Assembly (NCBI GenBank): GCA_945913285.1
Contig: CAMEDD010000027.1
Span: 1 to 36,365, forward strand
Source of the DNA: Candidatus Sulfopaludibacter sp. SbA3
GTDB taxonomy: Bacteria; Pseudomonadota; Alphaproteobacteria; Caulobacterales; Hyphomonadaceae
Length of the DNA: 36,365 bases
Direction of reading: 5' to 3'
The notes beneath the pieces were generated by a model. That model saw only the letters and a program-made list of their open reading frames with translations, was not told where the DNA came from and made no database searches. Position 1 is the first letter of the stretch. Each line of letters begins with the position of its first letter. A program made the position numbers and the translations under genes. Of the stretch, positions 16,449 through 26,214 are shown in pieces.

Positions 16449-17549
16449 ATGAGCCAGGGGCCGCTTTCAGGCGTCAAGATCGTTGAATTCGCAGGCATCG
16501 GGCCCGGCCCGTTCTGCGGCATGCTGCTGTCCGATCTCGGCGCTGACGTGATCCGGATCGACCGGCCGGGCGATGGCCGTCCGGGCCGCGCCGCGGATGT
16601 GATGAGCCGGGGGCGCCGCTCCATCGGCCTCAACCTCAAGGATCCGAAGGATGTCGAAGTCGCGCTCAGGCTGCTCGACAAGGCCGAGGGGCTGATCGAG
16701 GGTTTCCGGCCGGGCGTCATGGAGCGCAACGGCCTCGGCCCGGATGTGGTGTTGAAGCGCAATCCGAAGCTGGTCTATGGCCGCATGACTGGCTGGGGGC
16801 AGACGGGCGCTTACTCGCAGGCCGCCGGACACGATCTGAACTACATCGCCATTACGGGCGCATTGCACGCGATGGGCGACGGCAATGGCCGTCCGCGTCC
16901 GCCGCTCAACCTTGTCGGTGACTATGGCGGCGGAGCGCTGTATCTCGCGATGGGTCTGCTCGCCGGGATCGTCAATGTGAAGAATGGCGGTAAGGGGCAG
17001 GTCGTCGATGTGGCGATGTCCGATGGCGCGGCGAGCCTTGCGACCATGTTCTACGGCATGAAGGCGATGGGCATCTGGACGGATGACCGGGAAGCCAACC
17101 TCCTCGATGGCGGCGCGCACTTTTACGACACCTACGAAACCAAGGACGGCAAGTGGGTGGCGATCGGGTCGATCGAGCCACAATTCTATGCGCTGCTGCG
17201 CGAGAAGGCCGGCCTCACCGGGCCTGAATGGGACGCGCAGATGGACCGCGGCCAGTGGCCCGAATTGAAGGCCAAGCTGATGGACGTGTTCCTGACGAAG
17301 ACGCGCGACGAATGGTGCGCGATCATGGAGGCGACCGACATATGCTTTGCGCCGGTGTTGTCGATGACGGAAGCGCCCAGGCACAAGCACAACACGGACC
17401 GGCAGACCTTCGTGGAGATCGAAGGCGTGGTTCAGCCTGCACCCGCGCCGCGCTTCTCCGCGACGCCGGGGGCCATCCAGCGCCGTCCCGCGGGCCTTGG
17501 CGAACACACGGACGAAGTGCTCAAGGACTGGGGCGTTGTCCGGGGCTGA
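16449..17549 (+). CDS. CaiB/BaiF family CoA-transferase, alpha-methylacyl-CoA racemase type
   Basis: A 366-aa class III CoA-transferase family member. It matches the alpha-methylacyl-CoA racemase branch: [20 protein letters not shown] at the start, [35 protein letters not shown], then [12 protein letters not shown] with His128 and VGDYGGGA with Asp158. These are the two bases used in the mycobacterial racemase, and Glu243 in GSIEPQFY matches its third residue. It would epimerise 2-methylacyl-CoA thioesters during branched-chain or sterol fatty acid breakdown. Cytoplasmic. It is probably monocistronic: a hairpin follows at 17559. A true CoA-transferase activity is less likely but possible. Confidence 0.93.
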   Translation: MSQGPLSGVKIVEFAGIGPGPFCGMLLSDLGADVIRIDRPGDGRPGRAADVMSRGRRSIGLNLKDPKDVEVALRLLDKAEGLIEGFRPGVMERNGLGPDVVLKRNPKLVYGRMTGWGQTGAYSQAAGHDLNYIAITGALHAMGDGNGRPRPPLNLVGDYGGGALYLAMGLLAGIVNVKNGGKGQVVDVAMSDGAASLATMFYGMKAMGIWTDDREANLLDGGAHFYDTYETKDGKWVAIGSIEPQFYALLREKAGLTGPEWDAQMDRGQWPELKAKLMDVFLTKTRDEWCAIMEATDICFAPVLSMTEAPRHKHNTDRQTFVEIEGVVQPAPAPRFSATPGAIQRRPAGLGEHTDEVLKDWGVVRG

Positions 17550-17558
17550 TGTCTGAAC

Positions 17559-17584
17559 GCCGGACAACACGTCCGGCCGCCTTT
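17559..17584 (+). terminator. Hairpin after the CoA-transferase gene, probable terminator
   Basis: A 7-bp G+C-rich stem (17559-17565 with 17571-17577) has a 5-nt loop and lies 10 nt after the stop. The following tract is only modestly T-rich (CTTTGTT), so the terminator is weak. Confidence 0.5.
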
Positions 17585-17678
17585 GTTCAGACTCATTCCC
17601 CTATTAACTAAAACTGCCGGTGCAAAGCCAATGAGGCTTCTTGCCAGGGTGATGACCCGGCGTCCTTCTTGCTTACCT

Positions 17679-17704
17679 TGGCCGGCCTTCGGGCCGGCCA
17701 TTTT
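17679..17704 (+). terminator. UUCG-tetraloop terminator standing apart from any gene end
   Basis: A perfect 9-bp stem (17679-17687 with 17692-17700) is capped by TTCG and followed by TTTT. It lies 130 nt after the CoA-transferase stop and 144 nt before rpmF. It may back up the hairpin at 17559 or end a short non-coding transcript. Confidence 0.75.
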
Positions 17705-17847
17705 CGTTCAGGGCTTGCGAAGGCCCCCCGGTGCCTGCAAAATCCTGGCGTTTGGCGCTTGCCACCGCGTCCGGCCTGCGTTAACAGGCGCGCTTTCCTG
17801 CGGGCTACACGAGGCCCGCGGCCAAACCAGATTCCGGAAGCAGTGTC

Positions 17848-18033
17848 ATGGCCGTCCCCAAGAGTAAGAAGTCGAAGTCCCGTACGCGCATGCGCCGCGC
17901 ACACGACCGGCTGGACATGAACACCTACATCGAAGACGCCACCTCGGGCGAGCTTCGCCGTCCGCACCATATCGATCTCAAGACCGGTGTGTACCGCGGC
18001 CGCCAGATCCTCGAGCCCAGCGAAGAGATCTAG
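17848..18033 (+). CDS. rpmF: 50S ribosomal protein bL32
   Basis: A 61-aa basic ribosomal protein of the large subunit. The start [20 protein letters not shown] and the C-terminal half [23 protein letters not shown] are diagnostic. This is the zinc-free form: no CxxC pairs are present. GGAAG lies 8 nt before the ATG. It stands alone between two terminators, so it is a monocistronic gene; its promoter must lie in the 140 nt upstream. No plsX follows as it does in many other bacteria. Confidence 0.98.
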   Translation: MAVPKSKKSKSRTRMRRAHDRLDMNTYIEDATSGELRRPHHIDLKTGVYRGRQILEPSEEI

Positions 18034-18059
18034 TCTTCCATCGACCAGCGGCTTCAAAG

Positions 18060-18088
18060 CGCCTCCTGCCCACGCAGGGGGCGTTTTT
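18060..18088 (+). terminator. Rho-independent terminator after rpmF
   Basis: A 10-bp stem (18060-18069 with 18074-18083, one G-U pair), a 4-nt loop and five T lie 27 nt after the rpmF stop. Confidence 0.9.
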
Positions 18089-18150
18089 GCGTTTGGGTGA
18101 GCTCCCGGCCCGCGCGGAAGGGGCTTGCGAAGCAAAGCGCAGCCCTCTAA

Positions 18151-19473
<1,323 letters not shown>

Positions 19474-19555
19474 GCTCAGGTTACAGTCCTGAAACACGAC
19501 CTGCCGATCTCTTCATGGTACATGTTCGAGATTGACTGAGCATAAGGGCACCGGA

Positions 19556-20353
19556 ATGCGCCTGATCTACCTGTTGGCGGTGGACGAAGATCACGCTGCG
19601 GCAGCCGAAGTCGAGTGGTTGCTCGGGCAGCGCGGCTACTTCGTCCGGCGGGCGGAAGAAGGGTCCGCTTTCCCGCCCGCCCGGCCAAATGAGATCACGC
19701 TGGCGCTCTGGTCGCAGTCGGCCCAGGCCTCCCAAAAGCAGATCCTGTTCACGAACTGCGCCATTGATGCGTGGACGCAGGGACGTCTGATCCTCGCGCG
19801 GCTCGACGACGCGCTCCAGCCGCGCGGCCTCGGCGATGTCGAAGCCATCGACCTGACCTTCGTTCCGGCGCGTGTGGCGTCTGTCTGGAAGATTGTCGAG
19901 GCGGCGCAAGGCATTGACCGCCTGCTTGAGCTTCGCCGCAAGGATGCCCCGCCAGAGCCGGACCTGGCAGACAGCGATATGTCCGGGCCGGGTGAAGCGG
20001 AACATCCCGCTTGCGAACCTAAGCCAAAAGGCACCTCGGCGCGCGGGTTCTCTTCGAGCCACGCGGTCATCGCCGGTTTCGTCGCGGCCGGTGCGTTTGC
20101 CTCCCTCGGCTTCCTCAGCCTGACTGAGGCGCCGAACATACTTCTGGGTTTGGCGGCCGCGCTCTGGGGGATTGTTGCGGGCACCGTGGCCGGTTTCGTC
20201 GGGGGCGGCGATCGTGAGCTGAAGTCTGCCGCGCGCGTTCCCCCACCAGCAGCCCTGCCAGCCCTGGCAGCTTCGGCGCCTGGCCTGCGCGAAGTTGAAC
20301 ACGTCAGCGAATCCGCAACCCTCCCGGAAGGCCCGGCCGGGATCTCGGGATAG
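19556..20353 (+). CDS. Membrane protein with diverged TIR-like N-terminal domain
   Basis: A 265-aa protein. Residues 2-100 follow the TIR_2 layout: strand A IYLLAVDED, helix AAAAEVEWLLGQRGY, strand FVRRAEE, strand ITLALWSQSAQAS, a helix, then GRLILARLDDALQPRGLGDVEAIDL. The helix that carries the catalytic Glu in TIR NADases reads KQILFTNCAIDAW, with no Glu, and the BB loop is short. It is therefore probably not an NADase but a binding or scaffold domain. A Pro/acidic linker (128-165) leads to two membrane segments (about 169-189 and 194-216) and a Pro/Ala tail. The ATG at 19556 has AAGGG 7 nt upstream; a TTG at 19532 is less likely. The TIR assignment rests on pattern matching. A signalling or defence role is inference. 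Confidence 0.72.
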   Translation: MRLIYLLAVDEDHAAAAEVEWLLGQRGYFVRRAEEGSAFPPARPNEITLALWSQSAQASQKQILFTNCAIDAWTQGRLILARLDDALQPRGLGDVEAIDLTFVPARVASVWKIVEAAQGIDRLLELRRKDAPPEPDLADSDMSGPGEAEHPACEPKPKGTSARGFSSSHAVIAGFVAAGAFASLGFLSLTEAPNILLGLAAALWGIVAGTVAGFVGGGDRELKSAARVPPPAALPALAASAPGLREVEHVSESATLPEGPAGISG

Positions 20354-20646
20354 ACCGGAATGAACTTCAAGCCGGCGCCCATTGGCCCGGGCGAATCGCC
20401 GAGGCGATTCGCAGCTCCGCTACCTTCTGCGTGACGTGCCCGGCGGTGTCGTTCCAGTCCGGCGATGTCCGCCGCGAGGTCTACATCTCGAACAGGTACC
20501 AGCGGAAGCTGCTGCCCGTTCGCCTCGATTCTGCAGAGATGCCAGCGGATTTCGGGTCCTTCCTGATCGACCGCAAATGGCTGGACCGCACGACTGCGCA
20601 CCAAGCAGAACGCGCCAACCGTCTGCAGGCCGCTCTCGGTCGGTAA
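20299..20646 (+). pseudogene. N-terminally truncated TIR-domain remnant
   Basis: The frame open from 20299 to the TAA at 20644-20646 encodes the second half of a TIR domain. It reads LGIDRNELQAGAHWPGRIAEAIRSS (BB loop and helix B), TFCVTCPAVSFQSGDVRREV (strand C and the helix with a Glu where NADase TIRs have theirs), KLLPVRLDSAEMP and FLIDRKWLD. The first strand and helix are missing. A stop at 20296 and the lack of any ATG, GTG or TTG before 20431 mean that the conserved part at 20341-20430 cannot be translated from its own start. The first half overlaps the end of the preceding TIR-like gene in another frame. It is either a decayed gene or one joined to the preceding gene by a frameshift. 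Confidence 0.65.
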
Positions 20647-20675
20647 GAGATTGGTTACCCGCGCCGTTTACCAGA

Positions 20676-20981
20676 ATGGTCATGGTTTCACGGCTTCAGG
20701 CTCTCGGGCTCAGTCTTCTGGTGCTCTACTTCGCTTACCACGCTTTTGCCGGTGAGCAGGGGCTCGGTCGTTGGACCGATGCACAGATCGCGCTTGAGGA
20801 GCGAGAGCGCGATCTGGCGTTGGCCAAGGCCGAAATAGAACGCCTCAAGACCGATATTCGCCGGCTGACGCCGGGATCCGTTGATCCGGATTATGTCGAG
20901 GCCCTCGCCCGTGATAAACTCGCCTTCGTTTATCCCGGCGAGATCGTGTTGCTCACAGCGGATGCGGGCTCTGCAAAATGA
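20676..20981 (+). CDS. ftsB: FtsB/DivIC-type septum formation initiator
   Basis: A 101-aa bitopic division protein. It has a short cytoplasmic start, one membrane segment (ALGLSLLVLYFAYHAF) and a periplasmic coiled coil (ALEERERDLALAKAEIERLKTDI is the heptad region), then the family end DPDYVEALARDKLAFVYPGEIVLL. FtsB bridges FtsL and FtsQ in the divisome. The start is either ATG 20676 or ATG 20682. The frame runs open further back to 20382, but that part has shadow-like Arg/Pro-rich composition and overlaps the TIR remnant. Its place between eno and pdhA is conserved in alphaproteobacteria. Confidence 0.9.
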   Translation: MVMVSRLQALGLSLLVLYFAYHAFAGEQGLGRWTDAQIALEERERDLALAKAEIERLKTDIRRLTPGSVDPDYVEALARDKLAFVYPGEIVLLTADAGSAK

Positions 20982-21045
20982 CAACGATGCTCTGACTTGT
21001 CGCTGCAAAAATGCGGGGACATAAGGGGTCAGGGAGACACAGCGT

Positions 21046-22056
21046 ATGGCGACGAAACCCAAGAGTGCAAAAAAGGCACCGGCGAAGGCCTCCAAGGCCG
21101 ACATGTTGAAATTCTATAGCGACATGCTGCTGATTCGCCGCTTCGAAGAGAAGGCCGGTCAGCTGTATGGCATGGGCAAGATTGCCGGCTTCTGCCATCT
21201 CTATATCGGGCAGGAAGCGGTCGTGACCGGCATGCAGGCCTGCCTGAAGGACGGCGACCAGGTCATCACCGGCTACCGCGATCATGGGCACATGCTCGCC
21301 TGCGGCCTCGACCCGAACGGCGTGATGGCGGAGCTGACCGGGCGCATCGGCGGCCTGTCGCGCGGCAAGGGCGGCTCGATGCACATGTTCTCGAAAGAGA
21401 AGAACTTCTACGGCGGGCACGGCATTGTCGGCGCGCAGGTGCCGCTTGGTACGGGGCTCGCCTTCGCCAACAAGTATCGCGGCAATGACAACGTCTCGCT
21501 GGCTTATTTCGGCGACGGCGCCGCCAATCAGGGGCAGGTGTATGAGGCCTTCAACATGGCCTCACTTTGGAAGCTGCCGGTCATCTACGTGATCGAGAAC
21601 AACATGTACGCGATGGGCACGAGCGTCGAACGCGCCTCGGCCGAAGTGGAGCTCTTCAAGCGCGGAATCAGCTTCGAGATCGAAGGCGAGGAAGTCGACG
21701 GCATGGATGTGCTGGCCGTGCGCGAGGCCGGCGAGAAGGCCGTGAAACATGCGCGCGCCGGCAAGGGACCGTACATCCTCGAGATGAAAACCTATCGCTA
21801 CCGCGGCCACTCAATGTCGGACCCCGCGAAGTATCGCAAGCGCGAGGAAGTCGATGACATCCGCACGCATCATGATCCGATCGAAGGCCTTAAGGGCCAG
21901 ATCATCGAACAGGGCTACGCGACCGAGGACGACCTAAAAAAGATCGACAACGAGATCAAAGCCATCGTGAAAGAGGCGGCGGACTTCTCGCTCGCAAGCC
22001 CTGAGCCGGACGCCAGTGAACTGTGGACGGATGTTTTGATTGAAGGGGCTGCTTAA
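21046..22056 (+). CDS. pdhA: Pyruvate dehydrogenase E1 component, alpha subunit
   Basis: The E1-alpha subunit (336 aa) of the alpha2-beta2 type decarboxylates pyruvate with thiamine diphosphate. Seen are [17 protein letters not shown], the [19 protein letters not shown] segment, the ThDP/Mg motif [17 protein letters not shown] starting at residue 156 and ending with IENN, and the loop [15 protein letters not shown], which is the site phosphorylated in the mitochondrial homologue. The first 18 residues are a Lys/Ala-rich tail. The stop overlaps the pdhB ATG by 1 nt (TAATG). It is the first gene of the pdhA-pdhB-pdhC-lpd operon, which has GGGAG before the start. Confidence 0.98.
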   Translation: MATKPKSAKKAPAKASKADMLKFYSDMLLIRRFEEKAGQLYGMGKIAGFCHLYIGQEAVVTGMQACLKDGDQVITGYRDHGHMLACGLDPNGVMAELTGRIGGLSRGKGGSMHMFSKEKNFYGGHGIVGAQVPLGTGLAFANKYRGNDNVSLAYFGDGAANQGQVYEAFNMASLWKLPVIYVIENNMYAMGTSVERASAEVELFKRGISFEIEGEEVDGMDVLAVREAGEKAVKHARAGKGPYILEMKTYRYRGHSMSDPAKYRKREEVDDIRTHHDPIEGLKGQIIEQGYATEDDLKKIDNEIKAIVKEAADFSLASPEPDASELWTDVLIEGAA

Positions 22057-23432
22057 TGTCGGTGGACATCTTGATGCCAGCGCTGTCGCCAACCATGGAA
22101 GAGGGCACGCTTTCCCGGTGGCTCAAGAAAGAAGGCGATGCGGTAAAGTCCGGCGACATCATTGCCGAGATCGAAACCGACAAGGCGACGATGGAAGTCG
22201 AAGCGGTCGATGAGGGCATCCTCTCGCGCATCGTCGTGCCGGAAGGTACCGAAGGCGTGAAGGTCAACGCGATCATTGCGGTGCTCTCCTCGGAAGGCGA
22301 AGACGTTGTCAGATCGGCGCCAAAGTCCGCGTCTGCGCTTGCGAAGGCAGAGCGGGTTGCACCAGAGGCAGACAAGCCCGAGATCGCCGCGCCCGAACAG
22401 CCGCGCGCAAAAGTCGTTGCCGACGCTTCACTCCCCGCAGGCACGACCTTCACCGAGACGACAGTCCGCGATGCACTCCGCGATGCGATGGCAGAAGAAA
22501 TGCGGCGCGACGAGCGCGTGTTCGTCATGGGCGAGGAAGTCGCGCAATATCAGGGCGCCTACAAGGTAACGCGCGAACTGCTGCAGGAGTTCGGCGAACG
22601 CCGCGTGATCGATACACCGATCACGGAGCATGGCTTTGCCGGTCTCGGCGTTGGCGCAGCCTTCGCGGGCCTGCGTCCGGTCGTCGAGTTCATGACCTTC
22701 AACTTCGCCATGCAGGCCATCGACCATATCATCAACTCGGCCGCCAAGACGCTCTACATGTCCGGCGGCCAGATGGGCTGTCCCATCGTGTTCCGCGGGC
22801 CGAACGGTGCGGCCAGCCGCGTCGGCGCCCAGCACAGCCAGGACTATTCGGCCTGGTATGCGCAGATCCCCGGCCTCAAGGTCATCGCGCCGTATGATGC
22901 GGCCGATGCCAAGGGCCTTCTCAAAGCCGCGATCCGCGATCCGAACCCGGTCGTCTTCCTCGAGCATGAACTGCTCTATGGCCAATCCTTCCCGGTGCCG
23001 GATGGCGACTTTGTATTGCCGATCGGCAAGGCAGCGGTGAAACGCCAAGGCACAGATGTGACGCTGGTCGCGCATTCCCGGATGGTCGGTTATGCGCTGC
23101 AGGCGGCCGAACGGCTCGCGGCAGACGGCATCAGCGCCGAGGTCATCGACCTGCGCACACTGCGCCCGCTCGATACCGATACGGTGGTCGAGAGCGTCAA
23201 GAAGACGAGCCGCCTCGTCTGCTGCGAAGAAGGCTGGCGCTATTTCGGCGTCGGCGCGGAAATCGCAGCCACGGTGGTGTCCGAGGCCTTCGACTACCTC
23301 GACGCCCCGCCCATCCGCGTCCACCAGAAAGACGTGCCGCTGCCCTACGCGGCGAATCTCGAAGCCCTGAGCCTTCCGAATGCGGACGATATCGTAGCCG
23401 CAGTGAAGAAGGTGTGTGAGGGAGGTCTCTGA
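22056..23432 (+). CDS. pdhB: Pyruvate dehydrogenase E1 component, beta subunit with N-terminal lipoyl domain
   Basis: A 458-aa E1-beta. Residues 1-80 form a lipoyl (biotinyl_lipoyl) domain with the lipoylated Lys43 in ETDKATM. An Ala/Pro/Glu linker (about 85-128) leads to the transketolase-like E1-beta core: [24 protein letters not shown], the [19 protein letters not shown] segment, [27 protein letters not shown], and the C-terminal domain [23 protein letters not shown] lipoyl-bearing E1-beta is a known alphaproteobacterial trait (for example in Zymomonas and Sinorhizobium) and lengthens the protein by about 130 residues. It overlaps its neighbours by 1 nt on each side. Confidence 0.98.
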   Translation: MSVDILMPALSPTMEEGTLSRWLKKEGDAVKSGDIIAEIETDKATMEVEAVDEGILSRIVVPEGTEGVKVNAIIAVLSSEGEDVVRSAPKSASALAKAERVAPEADKPEIAAPEQPRAKVVADASLPAGTTFTETTVRDALRDAMAEEMRRDERVFVMGEEVAQYQGAYKVTRELLQEFGERRVIDTPITEHGFAGLGVGAAFAGLRPVVEFMTFNFAMQAIDHIINSAAKTLYMSGGQMGCPIVFRGPNGAASRVGAQHSQDYSAWYAQIPGLKVIAPYDAADAKGLLKAAIRDPNPVVFLEHELLYGQSFPVPDGDFVLPIGKAAVKRQGTDVTLVAHSRMVGYALQAAERLAADGISAEVIDLRTLRPLDTDTVVESVKKTSRLVCCEEGWRYFGVGAEIAATVVSEAFDYLDAPPIRVHQKDVPLPYAANLEALSLPNADDIVAAVKKVCEGGL

Positions 23433-24766
23433 TGCCCATCAACATCACGATGCCTGCGCTCAGCCCCACGATGGAAGAGGGCACGCTGGCCAAATGGCTG
23501 GTGAAGGAGGGCGACACCGTCAAGTCCGGCATGATCATCGCCGAGATCGAGACCGACAAGGCGACGATGGAAGTCGAAGCCGTCGATGAAGGCAAGGTTG
23601 GCAAGATCATGGTGCCCGCCGGTACGGAAGGCGTGAAGGTCAACGCTGTGATCGCCGTGCTGCTGGAAGAGGGCGAGAGTGTGGGCGACGTGAAAGCGCC
23701 TATTGTGGCTCCACTGAAAGTGGAAGCTGTACCTGCGCCCAAGCCAGTTGCGCCGGTTTCTAATCCCACATTCAACCCTGTCACCCCGGCGAAAGCAGGG
23801 GCCCAGTCTTCGGTGGCGGTTCTGGATCCAGGCTTTCGCCGGGATGACAGGATCGTTGGTGAACGGATCATTGCGAGCCCGCTGGCCAAGCGCATCGCGT
23901 TCAACAAGGGCATCGACCTCAAAGCTCTCAAAGGCTCTGGCCCGCATGGCCGCATCATCCGCCGCGATGTCGAAAGCGCTAGGCCGGGCGCGGCTCAGCC
24001 CGCCCAGGGCGGCGCGCCGATGATGGCCGACGGCCTCATCCTGCCGCAAATCCTCGACGACCGTGTCTATGCGCCGGACACTTACGAGCTGAAGCCGCTG
24101 GACGGCATGCGCAAGACGGTCGCGAGGCGCTTGACGCAGAGCTTCATGCAGGTGCCGCATTTCCCGCTGAACATCGACATCACGCTGGACAACCTTCTGG
24201 AAAGCCGAGCCGCCATCAACGCCGCCGCGCCGAAGGACGTCAAGATTTCGGTCAACGACCTGCTGATCAAGGCGGCGGCGCTCGCGCTGATCGACGAGTC
24301 GGATTGCAATGCATCGTACACGGACAAGGGAATCGCCTATCACAAGCATGCCAACATCTCGGTTGCCGTGGCGGTCGAGGGCGGGCTGATCACGCCGGTG
24401 ATCTTCAAGGCGGAGGGCAAGGGCCTCGCCGAGATTTCCGAGGAGATGAAGGACCTCGCCACACGCGCGCGCGAGCGCAGGCTCAAGCCGCAGGAATACA
24501 TGGGCGGTACCTTCTCGATCTCGAACCTCGGCATGTTCGGCATCAAGTCCTTCGCCTCGATCATTAACCCGCCCGAAGGCATGATCCTTTCGGTCGGTGC
24601 CGGCGAGAAACGCGCAGTTGTTGACGAGACGGGCGCCATCGTCGCTCGCACCGTGATGAGCGTCACGCTGACTTGCGACCACCGTGTCATCGGCGGCGCC
24701 GAAGGTGCGAAATGGCTCGCCGCGTTCAAGCGCTATGTCGAAACGCCGGAAGCGATGCTGCTGTAG
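23432..24766 (+). CDS. pdhC: Dihydrolipoamide acetyltransferase (E2) with an inserted palindrome-encoded peptide
   Basis: The 444-aa E2 core of pyruvate dehydrogenase. It has a lipoyl domain (2-76, Lys43 in ETDKATM), a linker, an E1/E3-binding domain (about 147-180, ASPLAKRIAFNKGIDL onward) and the catalytic acetyltransferase domain (about 215-444). The linker residues 117-139 (VTPAKAG ... FRRDD) are encoded by a 69-bp palindromic repeat inserted in frame. The active-site motif, usually DHRxxDG, reads DHRVIGG: His417 is kept but the usual Asp is Gly421. The N-terminal region is nearly identical to that of pdhB. Despite these oddities the frame is intact and the protein is surely made. Confidence 0.97.
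   Translation: MPINITMPALSPTMEEGTLAKWLVKEGDTVKSGMIIAEIETDKATMEVEAVDEGKVGKIMVPAGTEGVKVNAVIAVLLEEGESVGDVKAPIVAPLKVEAVPAPKPVAPVSNPTFNPVTPAKAGAQSSVAVLDPGFRRDDRIVGERIIASPLAKRIAFNKGIDLKALKGSGPHGRIIRRDVESARPGAAQPAQGGAPMMADGLILPQILDDRVYAPDTYELKPLDGMRKTVARRLTQSFMQVPHFPLNIDITLDNLLESRAAINAAAPKDVKISVNDLLIKAAALALIDESDCNASYTDKGIAYHKHANISVAVAVEGGLITPVIFKAEGKGLAEISEEMKDLATRARERRLKPQEYMGGTFSISNLGMFGIKSFASIINPPEGMILSVGAGEKRAVVDETGAIVARTVMSVTLTCDHRVIGGAEGAKWLAAFKRYVETPEAMLL
23780..23848. repeat. Palindromic repeat element of the PAKAGxQ-encoding class, inside pdhC
   Basis: The ends are 17-bp inverted repeats with one mismatch: GTCACCCCGGCGAAAGC at 23780-23796 and the complement of GTCATCCCGGCGAAAGC at 23832-23848. 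The inner parts are also partly palindromic. The 69-bp unit equals 23 codons, starts on a codon boundary and is open in the pdhC frame. On either strand such elements give the familiar peptides PAKAG(I/A)Q and FRRDD. They are usually intergenic in proteobacterial genomes. This is the only copy I noticed in the window. Confidence 0.88.
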
Positions 24767-24783
24767 CAGCGAGAGGAAATCGA

Positions 24784-26196
24784 ATGAGCAGTTATGATCT
24801 GATCGTCATCGGCTCCGGCCCCGGTGGCTATGTCGCGGCGATCCGCGCGAGCCAGCTCGGGATGAAGACGGCCATCGTCGAGCGCGAAAGCCTGGGTGGC
24901 ATTTGCCTTAACTGGGGATGTATTCCGACGAAGGCGCTGCTGCGCTCCGCCGAGGTGCTGCACCTCGCCAAGCATGCCAAATCCTTTGGCCTGAAGATCG
25001 AGAACCCGTCCTTTGATCTGGACGCCGTCGTGAAGCGCTCACGCGGCGTCGCGTCCCAGCTGTCGAACGGCGTGAAGTTCCTGATGAAGAAGAACAAGAT
25101 CGACGTGATCGAAGGTAGTGCGCGTCTCGAGAAGGGCGCGCCCGCACCGAAGGTCATCGTCAGGGGCAAGGATGGCAAGGATACGCCGTACACGGCCAAA
25201 CACGTCATGCTCGCCACCGGTGCCCGCGCGCGCGACATTCCTCAGGCTGGCCTCGTCGCGGATGGCAAGCTCATCTGGACCTACCGCGAGGCCATGACAC
25301 CGGACGCAATGCCCAAACGCCTGCTGGTGGTCGGCTCCGGCGCCATCGGAATTGAGTTTGCGAGCTTCTATAATGAGCTTGGCGCCGAGGTTACGGTCGT
25401 CGAAGTCATGGACCGGATCCTGCCTGTGGAGGACGCGGAGATTTCCGCATTCGCCGAAAAGGATTTCAAAAAGCAGGGCTTAAACATTCTGACGGGCGCG
25501 AAGGTCGAAAACGTCAAAGCGGGCAAGAACGTCGTCACTGCCGACATCACGACGAACGACGGAAAGAAGGAAACAAAGGAATTCGACCGCGCCATCCTCG
25601 CCGTCGGCATTGTCGGCAATGTGGAGAATCTTGGCCTCGAAGCGCTCGGCGTGAAGATCGACAAGACGCACGTCACCGTCGATGGCTTCGGCCGCACCGG
25701 CGTGCCGGGCCTCTATGCCATCGGCGACCTGACGGGCCCGCCCTGGCTGGCGCACAAAGCGAGCCATGAAGGCGTCACCTGCGTCGAAGGCATTGCCGGC
25801 AAGAACCACGCCGAGCCTTTCGATGCCTCGAACATTCCCGGCTGCACCTATTCACACCCGCAGGTTGCAAGCGTCGGCCTCACCGAAGCGGCTGCCAAGG
25901 CGAAGGGTTTCGACATCAAGGTGGGCCGCTTCCCTTTCATCGGCAATGGCAAGGCCATTGCGCTCGGCGCCGAGAATGGCCTCGTGAAGACGATCTTCGA
26001 CAAGAAGACCGGCGAACTGCTCGGCGCGCACATGATCGGGGCGGAAGTCACCGAGTTGATCCAGGGCTATGTCATCGCGCGTCAGGGCGAGCTGACGGAG
26101 GCCGATATTCTGCACACGGTCTTTGCGCACCCAACCTTATCGGAAACCATGCACGAAGCCGTGCTCGATGCGGAAGGCCGCGCCCTGCACATCTGA
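24784..26196 (+). CDS. lpdA: Dihydrolipoamide dehydrogenase (E3)
   Basis: The 470-aa flavoprotein disulfide reductase that reoxidises the lipoyl groups of E2. Seen are the FAD-binding VIGSGPGGYVAAIRA (residues 8-22), the redox pair Cys41 and Cys46 in GGICLNWGCIPTK, the NAD-binding VVGSGAIGIEFASFY, the second FAD motif YAIGDLTGPPWLAHKA, and the C-terminal active-site HPTLSETMHEA. I took the ATG at 24784 (MSSYDLIVIG) with AGAGGAA upstream. An in-frame start at 24673 lies within pdhC and gives an Arg-rich extension that no E3 has. It is the last gene of the pdh operon, 17 nt after pdhC. Confidence 0.98.
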   Translation: MSSYDLIVIGSGPGGYVAAIRASQLGMKTAIVERESLGGICLNWGCIPTKALLRSAEVLHLAKHAKSFGLKIENPSFDLDAVVKRSRGVASQLSNGVKFLMKKNKIDVIEGSARLEKGAPAPKVIVRGKDGKDTPYTAKHVMLATGARARDIPQAGLVADGKLIWTYREAMTPDAMPKRLLVVGSGAIGIEFASFYNELGAEVTVVEVMDRILPVEDAEISAFAEKDFKKQGLNILTGAKVENVKAGKNVVTADITTNDGKKETKEFDRAILAVGIVGNVENLGLEALGVKIDKTHVTVDGFGRTGVPGLYAIGDLTGPPWLAHKASHEGVTCVEGIAGKNHAEPFDASNIPGCTYSHPQVASVGLTEAAAKAKGFDIKVGRFPFIGNGKAIALGAENGLVKTIFDKKTGELLGAHMIGAEVTELIQGYVIARQGELTEADILHTVFAHPTLSETMHEAVLDAEGRALHI

Positions 26197-26214
26197 GCGC
26201 GGCCTCGCCGCCGG

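Noticed and set aside
17781-17810. TTAACA-N17-GCTACAC as an rpmF promoter
   Set aside because: The spacing is longer than the alphaproteobacterial GCTANAWC-type promoter allows and the -10 has two mismatches; too weak to call.
20382-20675. N-terminal extension of ftsB
   Set aside because: Arg/Pro-rich shadow composition overlapping the TIR remnant; FtsB proteins are about 100 residues and begin just before their membrane segment.
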